A stretch of 64,000 bases of DNA from positions 74,863 through 138,862 of the forward strand of contig JACKNM010000016.1 in assembly GCA_024234875.1 (NCBI GenBank), written 5' to 3'. Source of the stretch: Ectothiorhodospiraceae bacterium (GTDB lineage: Bacteria > Pseudomonadota > Gammaproteobacteria > HK1). The translations under genes were made by a program, and so were the position numbers. The notes below the pieces were generated by a model that was not told the DNA's origin, ran no database searches, and saw only the letters and a program-made list of their open reading frames with translations. Each line of letters starts with the position of its first letter. Within the stretch, counting starts at the first letter, position 1. Below, piece after piece: positions 43,518 through 53,054 of the stretch.

Positions 43518-44717
43518 ATGCCGCTGATGCAGTACAAGGCGATGGACGAGCGCGGCCGGATGACCACCGGCAGCATGGAGGCGGCCAACGTCGCCGACCT
43601 CGAGATGCGCCTCACCCGCATGGGGCTGGATCTGGTCAACCACGCCGAGGCGCGGCCGGGCGGCGCGGGGCGCGGCCGCGTCGGGCGGCGGGATCTCATC
43701 GGCTTCTGCCTCCAGCTCGAGCAGCTCATCGGCTCGGGCGTGCCGGTGATCGAGGCGCTCGGCGATCTCCGCGACTCGGCCGAGGACCGGCGCATGCGCG
43801 AGGTGATCGCGGGCATGGTGGAGTCCATCGAGGGCGGCAAGACGCTGTCCGCGGCGATGGAGGAGTATCCGCAGGTCTTCGACGCGGTGCTGGTCAACCT
43901 GGTGCGTGCGGGCGAGCTCTCCGGGCACGTCAGCACGGTGCTGCGCAGCGTGACCGAGAACCTGAAGTGGCAGGACGAGCAGGCGGCGCAGGTGCGCAAG
44001 CTGATGACCTACCCCGCCTTCGTCGCGGTCGCGGTCTTCGGCGTCCTCATCTTCCTGATGGTCTTCCTGGTACCGCAGCTCGTCGCCTTCATCCGCAACA
44101 TGGGCCAGCAGCTCCCGTTGCACACCCGGATCCTGATCGAGACGTCCCAGTTCGTCACCCATTACTGGTTCGTCATCGTCCTCGTCCCGGTGGCGTTGGC
44201 GCTGGCGCTGGCCACGCTGATTCGCGTCAGCCCCTCGGTGAGCTACTTCGTCGACGACATGAAGCTTCGGGTGTGGATGATCGGCCCCATCCTCAAGAAG
44301 ATGATCCTCGCGCGCTTCGCGACCTATTTCTCGTTGATGTACTCCTCGGGCATCCCGGTGCTCGAATGCGTGCGCATCGCCGAGGGGCTGGTCGGCAACA
44401 AGGCGGTGGCGGAGGCGACGCGCCGTGCCGGGCGGCAGATCGCCGATGGCGCGAGCATCAGCGCGGGGTTCGAGTTCTCGGGTCTGTTCCCGCCGCTGGT
44501 GGTGCGCATGCTCCGTGTCGGTGAGACCACCGGTGCGCTCGACAAGGCACTGCTGAACGTCAGCTATTTCTACGACCGCGACGTCCGCGAATCGATGGAT
44601 CGTCTGCAGGCGATGATCGGGCCGGCGATGACGCTGTTGCTCGGCGGCATGCTGTTCTGGGTGATCTTCTCGGTCCTCGGTCCGATCTACGACCTCATCA
44701 GCAAGATCAAGTTCTAG
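43518..44717 (+). CDS. mshG: MshG/GspF-family inner-membrane platform protein
   Basis: A 399-residue polytopic membrane protein of the GspF/PilC type, the platform on which the MshE ATPase acts. Two homologous GspF domains are seen: FCLQLEQLIGSGVPVIEALG with TYPAFVAVAVFGVLIFLMVF, and RFATYFSLMYSSGIPVLECV with MTLLLGGMLFWVIFSVLGPI. Three main transmembrane segments lie near residues 175-200, 218-240 and 372-392. ATG at 43518 gives the family start (MQYKAMDERGR). It lies 97 bases after mshE with a palindromic repeat between them and 2 bases before the next gene. Confidence 0.92.
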   Translation: MPLMQYKAMDERGRMTTGSMEAANVADLEMRLTRMGLDLVNHAEARPGGAGRGRVGRRDLIGFCLQLEQLIGSGVPVIEALGDLRDSAEDRRMREVIAGMVESIEGGKTLSAAMEEYPQVFDAVLVNLVRAGELSGHVSTVLRSVTENLKWQDEQAAQVRKLMTYPAFVAVAVFGVLIFLMVFLVPQLVAFIRNMGQQLPLHTRILIETSQFVTHYWFVIVLVPVALALALATLIRVSPSVSYFVDDMKLRVWMIGPILKKMILARFATYFSLMYSSGIPVLECVRIAEGLVGNKAVAEATRRAGRQIADGASISAGFEFSGLFPPLVVRMLRVGETTGALDKALLNVSYFYDRDVRESMDRLQAMIGPAMTLLLGGMLFWVIFSVLGPIYDLISKIKF

Positions 44718-44719
44718 CC

Positions 44720-46321
44720 ATGGCAAGCAGGGTCTTCGTCGTGTCGAGCTCGCGCCTGGTGGCGTGGCACCCGATCGCGGGCGGCTTCGAGCAGGCATGG
44801 GAGTTCCCGACCGGCGAGGAAGGCCTGGCAACGTTCTCGGAGTACCTGGCCGCCGAGGGGCGCGACCCGGTGCTCGTGTTGGTCGACATCGTCGAGGAGG
44901 AGTTCCGCGAGGACACCGTCCCGCACGTGTTCGGCGCCGATCGTCGGTCGATGCTCCGCACCAAGCTCACGCGCATGTTCCGTGACGCGACCTACAGCAC
45001 CGCCACCTTCCAGGGGCGCATGACGGACGGGCGGCGTGACGACCGCATGTTGATGACGGCCCTGATTCGCCCCGACCTGCTCTCGCCGTGGATGACGCGA
45101 ATCGCCGAGCACAAGATCCCCATGGCCGGCGTCTACTCGGTGCCGATCGTCAGCCAGTCGCTGGTCAAGCTACTGCCGATCGAGTCCGCGCATGCCCTGG
45201 TGGTGACCCTGCAGGCGGCAGGTGGCGTGCGCCAGACCTTCTTCCACAACGGGCACCTCAAGCTCAGCCGGCTCGCGGTGATGCCGACGATCGACCGTCG
45301 CGCCCAACCCGCCTTCGTGCTCGGCGAGGTGGAGAAGATCCGGCGCTACCTGAACAGCTTGCGGATGCTGCCGCAGGACAATCCGCTCGACGTCTACCTG
45401 ATCGCCGACCGGGCGCTGCTCGACACGGTGAGACGCCGGGCACCGGACTCGATCACCACCCGCCACCATCTGCTCGAGCTGGGCTCGGTGGCGGCGAAGG
45501 CGCGGCTGAGAGGCGAGTACCCGGGCTCGTTCTCCGACCTCCTGTTCGTCCACCTGCTCGCGCGCCGACCACCGGCGCAGCAGTACGCGCCGGCGAGCCA
45601 GACCAAGTACTTCACGCTGCACCGGGCCCGCAACGGCATCCGCGCGGCGGCCTTGCTGGTGCTCGTCGCCGGGCTCGGCTGGGCGGGGCTCAAGGCATTC
45701 GAGGGCGTGCGCGCGGCGCGCGACGCCGCCTGGGCGCGGCAGCAGACCGCGTTCTACGAGGAGCGCTATCGCATCGCCCGCGAGGGCCTGCCGGAAGCGC
45801 CGGCCGATCCGCACGACATCAAGGCCGCGGTCGAGACCGCGGGGATCCTCGCCGAGGTCAAGGTCGACCCGCTGCCGATGATGGTCGCGCTGAGCGAGGG
45901 GCTGACCGGATTCCCGCGGCTCAAGCTCGACCGTCTGGAGTGGGGCGCCAGCGCCGATCCGGACGACGAGATCGGTCGTGCCGCCCTGTCGCGCCCGGCG
46001 CCACGGGCTGCGACCCCGGCGCCGCGAGGCCGCCGCGTGGTGACCGCCGAGGCGCCGGAGGTGCTCTACCAGATCGCCCTGGTGCGCGGTCAGGTCGCGC
46101 CATTCGACGGCGACTACCGCGCCGCGCTCGAGATGGTGAGTCGTTTCGCCGAGGCGCTGCGGGCAGTGCCTCGGGTGCACGACGTCCAGGTGGTATCGCT
46201 CCCGCTGGACATCGGGTCCGACAATCGCCTCGCTGGCGATGCCAGCGTCGACTCACGCGTCGGGGCAGCCCCGTTCGAGCTGCGCGTGGTGCTGAAGGAC
46301 CGAGAACGTGCGGCCGGATGA
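44720..46321 (+). CDS. PilM/PilN (MshI)-like pilus assembly protein
   Basis: A 533-residue protein with an N-terminal cytoplasmic part (about 1-300) that resembles the actin-like PilM/GspL fold by its strand pattern (VLVLVDIVEEEFREDTVP, VYSVPIVSQSLVKLLP). One transmembrane helix lies at about 308-328. A periplasmic part with a coiled-coil start (AARDAAWARQQTAFYEERYR) and PilN-like strands follows. A PilM-PilN fusion would fit its place between mshG and the PilO-like gene, analogous to mshI. The assignment rests on topology and position. It starts two bases after mshG. Confidence 0.65.
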   Translation: MASRVFVVSSSRLVAWHPIAGGFEQAWEFPTGEEGLATFSEYLAAEGRDPVLVLVDIVEEEFREDTVPHVFGADRRSMLRTKLTRMFRDATYSTATFQGRMTDGRRDDRMLMTALIRPDLLSPWMTRIAEHKIPMAGVYSVPIVSQSLVKLLPIESAHALVVTLQAAGGVRQTFFHNGHLKLSRLAVMPTIDRRAQPAFVLGEVEKIRRYLNSLRMLPQDNPLDVYLIADRALLDTVRRRAPDSITTRHHLLELGSVAAKARLRGEYPGSFSDLLFVHLLARRPPAQQYAPASQTKYFTLHRARNGIRAAALLVLVAGLGWAGLKAFEGVRAARDAAWARQQTAFYEERYRIAREGLPEAPADPHDIKAAVETAGILAEVKVDPLPMMVALSEGLTGFPRLKLDRLEWGASADPDDEIGRAALSRPAPRAATPAPRGRRVVTAEAPEVLYQIALVRGQVAPFDGDYRAALEMVSRFAEALRAVPRVHDVQVVSLPLDIGSDNRLAGDASVDSRVGAAPFELRVVLKDRERAAG

Positions 46322-46928
46322 CATCGACTGGGGCGTTCTGCGCGGTAGCCTCGTGCTGTTGGCCGTCGCGGTGGTCATCGGCGTCGGCCTGATGGTGGCG
46401 ACCCATCAGTTCTGGGCCGGGCAGGACCGCGAGTACCGGCGAGACCAGCGCGTGTTCACCAGCGCGCGAGGGCGGTACCAGACCGTCGACGAGGAGGAGC
46501 GCACGATGGCGACCTACCTCCCGCACTACCGCGATCTCGAGGCGGTCGGCGTGATCGGTCGCGAGCGCCGCCTGGACTGGATCGAGGCGCTACGTGAGGT
46601 GGCGCGCGAGTTGAAGCTGCCGTCGGTGCGTTACGACCTCGGCAGCCAGGACCGCTACACCCCGGCGTTCAAGGTCGACTCCGGCGCATACGAGGTGTAC
46701 GCGAGCCGGATGACCCTGAACCTCGGGCTGCTGCACGAGGAGGATCTGCCGCGGTTGCTCGAGGTGCTGCGCGAGCGTGCGGTCGGGCTGTTCACGGTGT
46801 CGTCGTGCGCCATCGAGCGGGTAGCGCCCGAGTTCGGGCGCTCACCGACCGAGGCGAACCTCAACGCGCGTTGCACCTTGGAGTGGCTGACGATACGCCA
46901 GCCCGAGACCGGGGGAGGGACGTCGTGA
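46308..46928 (+). CDS. PilO (MshJ)-like membrane protein
   Basis: A 206-residue protein with one N-terminal transmembrane helix (about residues 12-34, RGSLVLLAVAVVIGVGLMVA). A coiled-coil segment (REYRRDQRVFTSARGRYQTV) and a ferredoxin-like periplasmic part follow. This is the layout of PilO/GspM proteins in the inner-membrane alignment complex. GTG at 46308 overlaps the previous gene by 14 bases. Its stop overlaps the next start by 4 bases, so the three genes are translationally coupled. Confidence 0.65.
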   Translation: MRPDDIDWGVLRGSLVLLAVAVVIGVGLMVATHQFWAGQDREYRRDQRVFTSARGRYQTVDEEERTMATYLPHYRDLEAVGVIGRERRLDWIEALREVARELKLPSVRYDLGSQDRYTPAFKVDSGAYEVYASRMTLNLGLLHEEDLPRLLEVLRERAVGLFTVSSCAIERVAPEFGRSPTEANLNARCTLEWLTIRQPETGGGTS

Positions 46929-47596
46929 AGCATCACCGGCATCGCGCGTCGTACGCATTGGCCGCGGCCGTCCTCGCGGCGCCGGGGCCCGCGCTCGCGC
47001 AGTCCTTCCATCGTCTGTTCTCCACCGCCGAGGAGCGCCTGCAACTCGACGAGGCGCGCCGCGACTACGCCTACGGCGAGCCCGCACCGGTGCAGCAACG
47101 CAGCGCCGAGCAGCGCAGCGAGTCCCCGTTCTCGTCGTTGGTCATCAACGGCACCGTGGTCCGTCATCGCACCGGGCTCAGCTCGACCTGGGTCAACGGC
47201 ACCCGAGTCGACGAGGGCCAGACCACGCGTGAGGGTGTCGTCGTGCGCGAGGACGCGCGCGGCGCGGTCAAGCTGCTGCTGCCGAGTGGCGCCTCCACCG
47301 TCGACCTCAAGCCCGGCCAGAAGATTGACGTCGCCACCGGCCGCGTCCTCGACGCCTGGCAGTTCAAGCCAGAGGCCGAGACGAAGGGAGAGGCGGCGTT
47401 CGAGACCGGGGAAGGCGCCGCCTCGGAGGCGACGGAGGGCAGCGAGAGCGCGCAGCCCGCGCAGCCGGCAGTGCCAACGTCCGAGGCCGCAGCCCCCGAT
47501 TCACCCGCTGCCGCGCGGTCGCGACGGGGATGGCTCAGCTCGGGTGAGGATGCAGCCCGGGCGCCGCGTACCGGAACACGCGCGCCAGGAGGCTAG
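46925..47596 (+). CDS. PilP/MshK-like exported pilus protein
   Basis: A 223-residue exported protein: signal peptide about 1-27 ending PALAQS, then a compact beta domain (about 65-140) with SSLVINGTVVRHRTGLSSTW and ASTVDLKPGQKIDVATGRVL. This resembles small MshK/PilP proteins that link the alignment complex to the secretin. The C-terminal third is an Ala/Glu/Pro-rich tail without predicted structure. GTG at 46925 overlaps the PilO-like stop. The next gene begins after 4 bases. Confidence 0.65.
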   Translation: MKHHRHRASYALAAAVLAAPGPALAQSFHRLFSTAEERLQLDEARRDYAYGEPAPVQQRSAEQRSESPFSSLVINGTVVRHRTGLSSTWVNGTRVDEGQTTREGVVVREDARGAVKLLLPSGASTVDLKPGQKIDVATGRVLDAWQFKPEAETKGEAAFETGEGAASEATEGSESAQPAQPAVPTSEAAAPDSPAAARSRRGWLSSGEDAARAPRTGTRAPGG

Positions 47597-47600
47597 GCTG

Positions 47601-49553
47601 GTGCACGCGGCCTCCCATACCCGACGAGCGCAGCGAGGGGTTGCGCTGATCGCGTTCCTGATCGCGCTGGTCCTGGTCGGAAGCGCGCTCGTCCTGGAGC
47701 GCCTCAACGCGTCGGCGCGCTCGGAGGTAGAAGCGACACGCAAGACCGCCGAGGCGCTGAAGCGGGCCAAGGCGGCGTTGATCGCATATGCGGTGAACGA
47801 TGCCAATCGACCAGGTTCTCTGCCGTGCCCGGATGTCAACTATGACGGACATTTCTGGACCGAGCTGACGTCCCCGGATCATCCCGACACGAGCGGCCCG
47901 AACTGTCTCACTCGCTTGGGGTGGTTGCCGCATCTCAATCTGGGCCTTTCGGACCTTCGCGACGGCTCGGGCGAGCGGCTGTGGTACGCCGTTAGCGACG
48001 AGTGGCGTGCGAACTTTCAAGGCACGGCCCAGAGCGGGACAGCCACTCCAGGGCTCAACAGCGCCACACCGGGTGGGCTATCGGTCGACGGAGTAGACGA
48101 CATCGTCGCAGTCGTCGTAGCTCCGGGACCGGCGCTAGTTCATGACGGGACCGGGTGTGTGGTCGATCAGTCGGCGCGCCCGGATGACCAATCCGACCAT
48201 GATGCTGTCGCGGACGTGAGCGCCTATCTTGAAGGCCTGAACGCCGACGGTGACGCGAACACCTACGCGACGAGTCCTCCTCCAGGCAATCCCAACGATT
48301 GTCCGCGCCCGGCGACTTTCAACGATCGCATCGCCGTGATTTCACGAGCCGACATCATGGTGCCCGTGGAACGCAGAGTCCTGGGGGAGGTGGCACGCGC
48401 CCTGACCGATTTTCGGGACACGACGCCCCGCGAAGGCGACCCGCGTTTCCCGTGCATGGTCAGGATTTCGTCGACCGATTTCGCCCCGACAGACTTTCCA
48501 TGTGACGTGAACGAGCGTGCCGGTTGGTTGCCGTTGCACCTGTCCGCGGTTTCGCAAGTTCCCGCGTCCCCTCAGGGTGGAACGTTCAATACTCGGATTC
48601 GAATCGCATGGAGCGTCGATGCCGCTGGCGCGAATCTGGCCGGCCCGAGCGGTGACGCACTGACAGCGATGGACTCGGCGGACGTACTGGCCTACGACAC
48701 CGGGACCATGGTTGCTTTGGCGCGATGTCGTTGGCTCGACGGTGGAGCCGAGGTCGTTTCCTGTGACGCCATTCCGACGGTCGCCGAGCCGCCCGTTTCG
48801 ATAGGGGTGGGGCAGCGGGTTCGAACCTACACTTTCGGCTCGATGACCTTCACCGGTGCCGTCGAGACCTTCGCCACCGGCACTCCTACTACTGTTCGAT
48901 GGCGGCGGGTACGACAAGGTGCGGCCCCTTCACCACCGGTTGCGGGCGGCAATCTGTTGAGGAACATTGGCGAGCAGTTCAGCGTTTCTGTTGTCGACAC
49001 CGTGACCGGGGATCCGAGCTTGTGTGTGGGGGGCCTCCTGGTGTGCTCTCTCACCGCGACGCTATCGGTCGACAATTCCGGCGGACTGAACGACGTGACG
49101 ACCACCGGGCAGCTCACCGTCGAACTCGAGTACGATTTGTCGGTCGCTGGTTCAGGCTCGGCCGTCGCTGACCTGCCGGCCTGGTTCGAGGGCGAGGGTT
49201 GGTATCGGTTGGTGCTTGCCTCGGTGGCACCCGGCCTGGAGCCCGGAGGAGCTGCGGGAGGCTGTGACTCCACCGCCGATACTGAAACCACGGACGACGA
49301 CTGCCTCGTCATCGGGGTCGGGGAAACCGCCGCCGTCGAGACCGACGTTCAGGCCTTCGTCGTCTCGGTCGGTGCTCCGGTCGTGAACACCACAGCGGAT
49401 CCGGACATCGATCAGGCACTCGAGCGGGTAGCCAATCCAGGTCTCGTCTCGAGTTGGCTGGATCGCGAGAACGCGGTGTCTGACGGAAGCATCATCCGCC
49501 GACGTGTCAGAGACAGCGACTTCAACGATCAAGTCAGAGTGGTAGCCCGGTGA
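47601..49553 (+). CDS. Large prepilin-like protein, probable minor/tip pilin
   Basis: A 650-residue protein with a class III-like prepilin leader of 13 residues ending RG, then VALIAFLIALVLVGSALVLE. Position +5 is Ala, not the usual Glu, as in GspK-type tip pseudopilins. After the helix comes RPGSLPCPDVNYDG, shared with the following gene, then a long Asp/Thr-rich beta-type region with several cysteines. Base composition is visibly lower in GC than the flanking genes. Start GTG at 47601 has AGGAGG eight bases upstream. A tip or adhesive role is inferred from size and position. Confidence 0.7.
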   Translation: MHAASHTRRAQRGVALIAFLIALVLVGSALVLERLNASARSEVEATRKTAEALKRAKAALIAYAVNDANRPGSLPCPDVNYDGHFWTELTSPDHPDTSGPNCLTRLGWLPHLNLGLSDLRDGSGERLWYAVSDEWRANFQGTAQSGTATPGLNSATPGGLSVDGVDDIVAVVVAPGPALVHDGTGCVVDQSARPDDQSDHDAVADVSAYLEGLNADGDANTYATSPPPGNPNDCPRPATFNDRIAVISRADIMVPVERRVLGEVARALTDFRDTTPREGDPRFPCMVRISSTDFAPTDFPCDVNERAGWLPLHLSAVSQVPASPQGGTFNTRIRIAWSVDAAGANLAGPSGDALTAMDSADVLAYDTGTMVALARCRWLDGGAEVVSCDAIPTVAEPPVSIGVGQRVRTYTFGSMTFTGAVETFATGTPTTVRWRRVRQGAAPSPPVAGGNLLRNIGEQFSVSVVDTVTGDPSLCVGGLLVCSLTATLSVDNSGGLNDVTTTGQLTVELEYDLSVAGSGSAVADLPAWFEGEGWYRLVLASVAPGLEPGGAAGGCDSTADTETTDDDCLVIGVGETAAVETDVQAFVVSVGAPVVNTTADPDIDQALERVANPGLVSSWLDRENAVSDGSIIRRRVRDSDFNDQVRVVAR

Positions 49554-50410
49554 CCAATCGGCGGGCGATGGGCGTGCGAGGCTTTACCCTGATCGAGCTC
49601 GCAGTCGTCGTCGCAATCGTCGGCCTACTGCTCGGTGCGATTCTGGTACCTCTTGGAACGCAGATTCAGAATCAGCGCAATCGGGAGGCCGAGCAGCAAC
49701 TCGAACGCATCCGGGACGCGATGATGGGCTTCGCGATGATCAATGGGCGACTGCCTTGCCCCGATGCGCTTCCGCCGGATCCGCCTGGAGGAGCCGCGTC
49801 CGCGAGGGGTGCCGACCTGGACGGCGTCGAGGACTTGGCCGACGGAGTGGAACGGTGCGAGTCGCCGGTGGGGTCGAACCGATTTACTGGTGTCGTGCCA
49901 TGGGCGACACTCGGCTTGCCGTCTTTGGACCCGTGGGGGCGCCTGTTCCGGTACGTCGTTTCAGAAGAGTTCACTTATCGCACCAGCCCTGGCGCCCCTT
50001 GTGCTGTTGGGCAAATCGATCAATGCGATCTCGCCAACGGAAGCGCCGTACTGGAAGTCTCGGTGAACACACGTGGGTCCATTGATCCCATTGCGAATCC
50101 GGGGCGCCGAAAGGAACTCGTCCAGCTTTCTGCTGACGGAATGGTGGCTTTCGTGTGGTCGACCGGCCCGAACGGGATAGACGGAATCGATCTTCTGGGC
50201 TCCCCGTATCCGGCGCCCGACCCTGGGACCGACGAGGCGGAGAACGCCGATGGCGATGATACGTACGTCATCCGCACCCCATCATCCGGCACTGCAGGTT
50301 GCGACGATAACGTCGAGGGGCAGCCCTTCTGCGAATTCGACGACCTGGCGATCTGGATCCCCGCCCCCATCCTCGCCAACGCCCTGGTGACTGCCGGTCA
50401 GCTTCCCTGA
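49550..50410 (+). CDS. Type IV prepilin-like (minor) pilin
   Basis: A 286-residue prepilin with an 11-residue leader ending RG and the methylated helix FTLIELAVVVAIVGLLLGAI (Glu at +5 present). It shares the NGRLPCPDALP motif and the W-x-TLGL-x-D-WGR-x-FRY pattern with the large protein before it, so the two C-terminal folds are related. Six or more cysteines suggest disulfides. GC content is again lower than the surroundings. GTG at 49550 overlaps the preceding stop by 4 bases. Its end overlaps the convergent kinase gene by 13 bases. Confidence 0.82.
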   Translation: MTNRRAMGVRGFTLIELAVVVAIVGLLLGAILVPLGTQIQNQRNREAEQQLERIRDAMMGFAMINGRLPCPDALPPDPPGGAASARGADLDGVEDLADGVERCESPVGSNRFTGVVPWATLGLPSLDPWGRLFRYVVSEEFTYRTSPGAPCAVGQIDQCDLANGSAVLEVSVNTRGSIDPIANPGRRKELVQLSADGMVAFVWSTGPNGIDGIDLLGSPYPAPDPGTDEAENADGDDTYVIRTPSSGTAGCDDNVEGQPFCEFDDLAIWIPAPILANALVTAGQLP

Positions 50411-52155
50411 CTGGCGGTCGGCGGCGGCGTCGGTGCCTCGCCCCATCCGCCTCGCAGCTCGAACTCGACGTGGCCGGCGCGGGCGTCGGCCAGGGTCAGA
50501 TCGAGGTCGTGGCTGTCCGCGAGCTTGGCGGCCTGGTACAGGCCGATGCCGAGGCCGGTGCGCGACTTGAGCGGGGCGCGGAACATCGCCGCTGCCACGT
50601 CGTCGGGGACGGCGCTGCCGTCGTCGGTGACGGTGATGCGGTAGCCGCCATCGTCCGCCTCCAGGCGCACCGCGATCGCGATCCCGGGCTCGGCCTGGCG
50701 CTTGTGACGGGCGTTCTCGAGGAGGTTGTCGACGATGCTGTCGAGCACCTCGCCGGGCACACCGCGCGTCGCGTCGGCCGGCTCGGCCGCGACCAACGCC
50801 GAGAATCGCAGGCCGTCACCCGCGTTGCGGGCTTCCAGGCCACGCCACCATTCGCGCAGGTCGACCTCGCTCACCGCGTCGACGTCGGGTGCCTGGAGCT
50901 TGTCGAGCGCGAGCTGCAGGCGCTGGGTGATGTGGGGTAGCTGGGTCGCCAGTAGCTTCTGCAGCGCCTCGCGGTCGTCGGGTCGCGCGGTCTGCACCGC
51001 CACCCCGAGGGTCAGCATCGACTGCAGCAGGTTCTTGATGTCGTGGGTGAGCCGGGCGCCGGTCTCGTAGACCGCCCGCAGGTGGGCCTGCTCGGCCAGG
51101 CGTTGCTCGTCCTCCTTCGCGCTGAAGAAGTGGCCGACGAGCCGCAGCAGGAGCCGCACGTGCAGCAGCAGTGGGGTCCCGAGCTCGCGCCGGGTGAAGA
51201 GCTCGAGCCGGACCCCGCCGGCGCGGGTGGTGAGACGGTACGGGCTCGGGGATCCGAGCTCGCCGTTCATGCCCTTGCCTTCCCAGCGCACGCCGGACAC
51301 CCACGGTAGCTCGACGAGCTGTCGCATCGCCGCCGCGAAGAAGTCCTCCGGTCGCTCGTGCTCGCGTGCGCCCTCGGTCAGCCGCGCCAGCCATTGCTCG
51401 AAGGGCGTGCCGATGTTCTGCAGGTAGCGCTCCCAGATCTGCCCGAGCCCACTGAACCCCGCGAGAGGTGACCACAGCCAGCCGATGGCGAGCAGGAACA
51501 GCGCGATGACGAGGATCGTCTGCACCACGGCGGTCGGGTAGTCGGCGCCGGTCAGGAACTTGCTGAGCAGGCTCCCGAGCGCGAGCACACCGGTCAGCAA
51601 CGACAGCGTCAGCCCGTACAGGAAATCGACCGACGGCCCCCCGATCGCGTGTCCGCGCTCGCCGGCACCGCGGCTCGCCGGCACGAACAGCAGCGCCAGC
51701 GGAAGGAGCAACAGGCCGTAGCTGAACAGCACCCGCGCTTCCTTCTCGAGCGGTGGGACCGAGACCAGCGGTGGGATGCAGGCGACGAGCAGCTCCGAGA
51801 CCAGGAACACCAGCCCCAGCAGGTAGGCGACGCGGTCGCGACGCCCGCCGGCGGCACGCCCGCCGACGAAGGCGACCAGCAGCAGCAGCCAGAACAGGAT
51901 GAACGGCCAGCGCAGCCAGGCCACGAACCCGACGATGGCGAGCACCGAGAGCAGCGCGCTGCCGATCTCGAGGTGGCGTTCCCGATTCCACAGCGGCTGC
52001 CAGAGCAGGAACAGCCCGAGGTGGGCCAGCATCAGCGATCGCGACAGGGCGCCCCCGAAGTCCCACCACAGCGCCAGATGCAGCGTGATCATCATCAGGC
52101 CGAGCAGGCGATGCTCGGCGCGCGGGTGCAGGAGTGCCGACAGCGGGATACGCAT
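50398..52155 (-). CDS. Multi-pass membrane sensor histidine kinase
   Basis: A 585-residue kinase. The N-terminal half is hydrophobic, with about eight transmembrane segments up to residue 270 (SLMLAHLGLFLLWQPLWN, FILFWLLLLVAFVGG, LLLLPLALLFVPAS). A GAF-like region follows. The H-box has the His in TGARLTHDIKNLLQSM and the ATPase domain has N-box DNLLENA, G1 DDGSAVPDD and G2 GLGIGLYQ. The HDIKNLLQ form resembles PrsK-type kinases, matching the PrsR-like regulator at 34688. It is therefore the likely partner kinase of the pilus regulon. ATG at 52155 is taken as start. It overlaps the prepilin gene at its 3' end. Confidence 0.85.
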   Translation of the reverse strand: MRIPLSALLHPRAEHRLLGLMMITLHLALWWDFGGALSRSLMLAHLGLFLLWQPLWNRERHLEIGSALLSVLAIVGFVAWLRWPFILFWLLLLVAFVGGRAAGGRRDRVAYLLGLVFLVSELLVACIPPLVSVPPLEKEARVLFSYGLLLLPLALLFVPASRGAGERGHAIGGPSVDFLYGLTLSLLTGVLALGSLLSKFLTGADYPTAVVQTILVIALFLLAIGWLWSPLAGFSGLGQIWERYLQNIGTPFEQWLARLTEGAREHERPEDFFAAAMRQLVELPWVSGVRWEGKGMNGELGSPSPYRLTTRAGGVRLELFTRRELGTPLLLHVRLLLRLVGHFFSAKEDEQRLAEQAHLRAVYETGARLTHDIKNLLQSMLTLGVAVQTARPDDREALQKLLATQLPHITQRLQLALDKLQAPDVDAVSEVDLREWWRGLEARNAGDGLRFSALVAAEPADATRGVPGEVLDSIVDNLLENARHKRQAEPGIAIAVRLEADDGGYRITVTDDGSAVPDDVAAAMFRAPLKSRTGLGIGLYQAAKLADSHDLDLTLADARAGHVEFELRGGWGEAPTPPPTASQGS

Positions 52156-52280
52156 GGGCCCGCGGGTTCCGGATGGAGGAGGGGACACGATACCGGTCGC
52201 GCCGGCCGGTGTGGAGGTCGCTCGGTCCAAAGCGCGCCGCGGGTCGGTATAGTAGCCGCGGCTCAAGAACCTCCACCGCG

Positions 52281-53054
52281 ATGTCGGTCAATCCCACCCG
52301 CGCGATCGCCCGCGCCACGCTGCTCGAGGCCCGGCGTAACCGCCTGACCTGGCTCATGCTCGTGCTCGTGCTCCTCGGCTTCGTGCTGACCGAGTTCGCG
52401 GCCGAGGTCGCGATCACCGAGACGGTCGAGCTGCAGAGCGCGTTGCTCGGCGCGATGCTGCGGATCTGCGCGGTGGTGGTGACGGCGTTGTTCGTGGTGA
52501 CCAGCGTGGTCCGCGAGTTCAACGACAAGACGATCGAGATGCTGCTCTCGCTGCCGATCCCGCGCGCGAGCTACTACCTCGGCAAGCTACTCGGGTTCGC
52601 CGGACTCGGCGCGGTGATTGCCAGTGGCTGCGGGCTCGTCCTGCTGCTGTATGCCCCGGCGACGCAGGTCGCCCTGTGGTCGGCAAGCCTCGCCTGCGAG
52701 CTGGTGCTGGTGAGCGCCATCTCTCTGCTCGCGCTGTTCACCTTCAGTCAGGTGACCCCGGCTCTGAGCGCGGTCCTCGCGTTCTACGCCCTCGCCCGCA
52801 GCATCGCCGCGTTCCAGCTCATCGCCGCGAGCCCCCTGCTCGCGTCTCGCTCCTTCGCGCAGCAGGCGATCGGCGCGATGGTCGACGCCATCGCCGTCGT
52901 GCTCCCGGATCTCGACCGATTCACCGCCAGCCACTGGCTGGTCTATCACGACGGCGGTCTCGGTGACCTCGCACTGGTGCTCGCGCAGACCGCGGTGTAC
53001 CTGCTGCTGGTGTCGGCGGCGGCGATGTTCGACCTCTACCGGAAGAACCTGTGA
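52281..53054 (+). CDS. ABC-2 type transporter permease
   Basis: A 257-residue inner-membrane protein with six likely transmembrane segments (WLMLVLVLLGFVLTEFA, ICAVVVTALFVVTSVV, LLGFAGLGAVIASGCGLVLLL, ELVLVSAISLLALFTF, then two more). The family motif EFNDKTIEMLLSLPIPRASYYLGK is the coupling helix region of ABC-2 permeases such as GldF/CcmB-like proteins. No ATPase lies adjacent; the likely partner is at 57461, with a cyclase and two pilins in between. A possible -10 box TATAGT lies at 52248-52253. The substrate is unknown. Confidence 0.85.
   Translation: MSVNPTRAIARATLLEARRNRLTWLMLVLVLLGFVLTEFAAEVAITETVELQSALLGAMLRICAVVVTALFVVTSVVREFNDKTIEMLLSLPIPRASYYLGKLLGFAGLGAVIASGCGLVLLLYAPATQVALWSASLACELVLVSAISLLALFTFSQVTPALSAVLAFYALARSIAAFQLIAASPLLASRSFAQQAIGAMVDAIAVVLPDLDRFTASHWLVYHDGGLGDLALVLAQTAVYLLLVSAAAMFDLYRKNL

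Noticed and set aside
47601..50410. Integrated mobile element, suggested by lower GC
   Set aside because: No transposase, integrase, flanking repeats or tRNA; the genes are prepilins in frame with the operon and overlap their neighbours.
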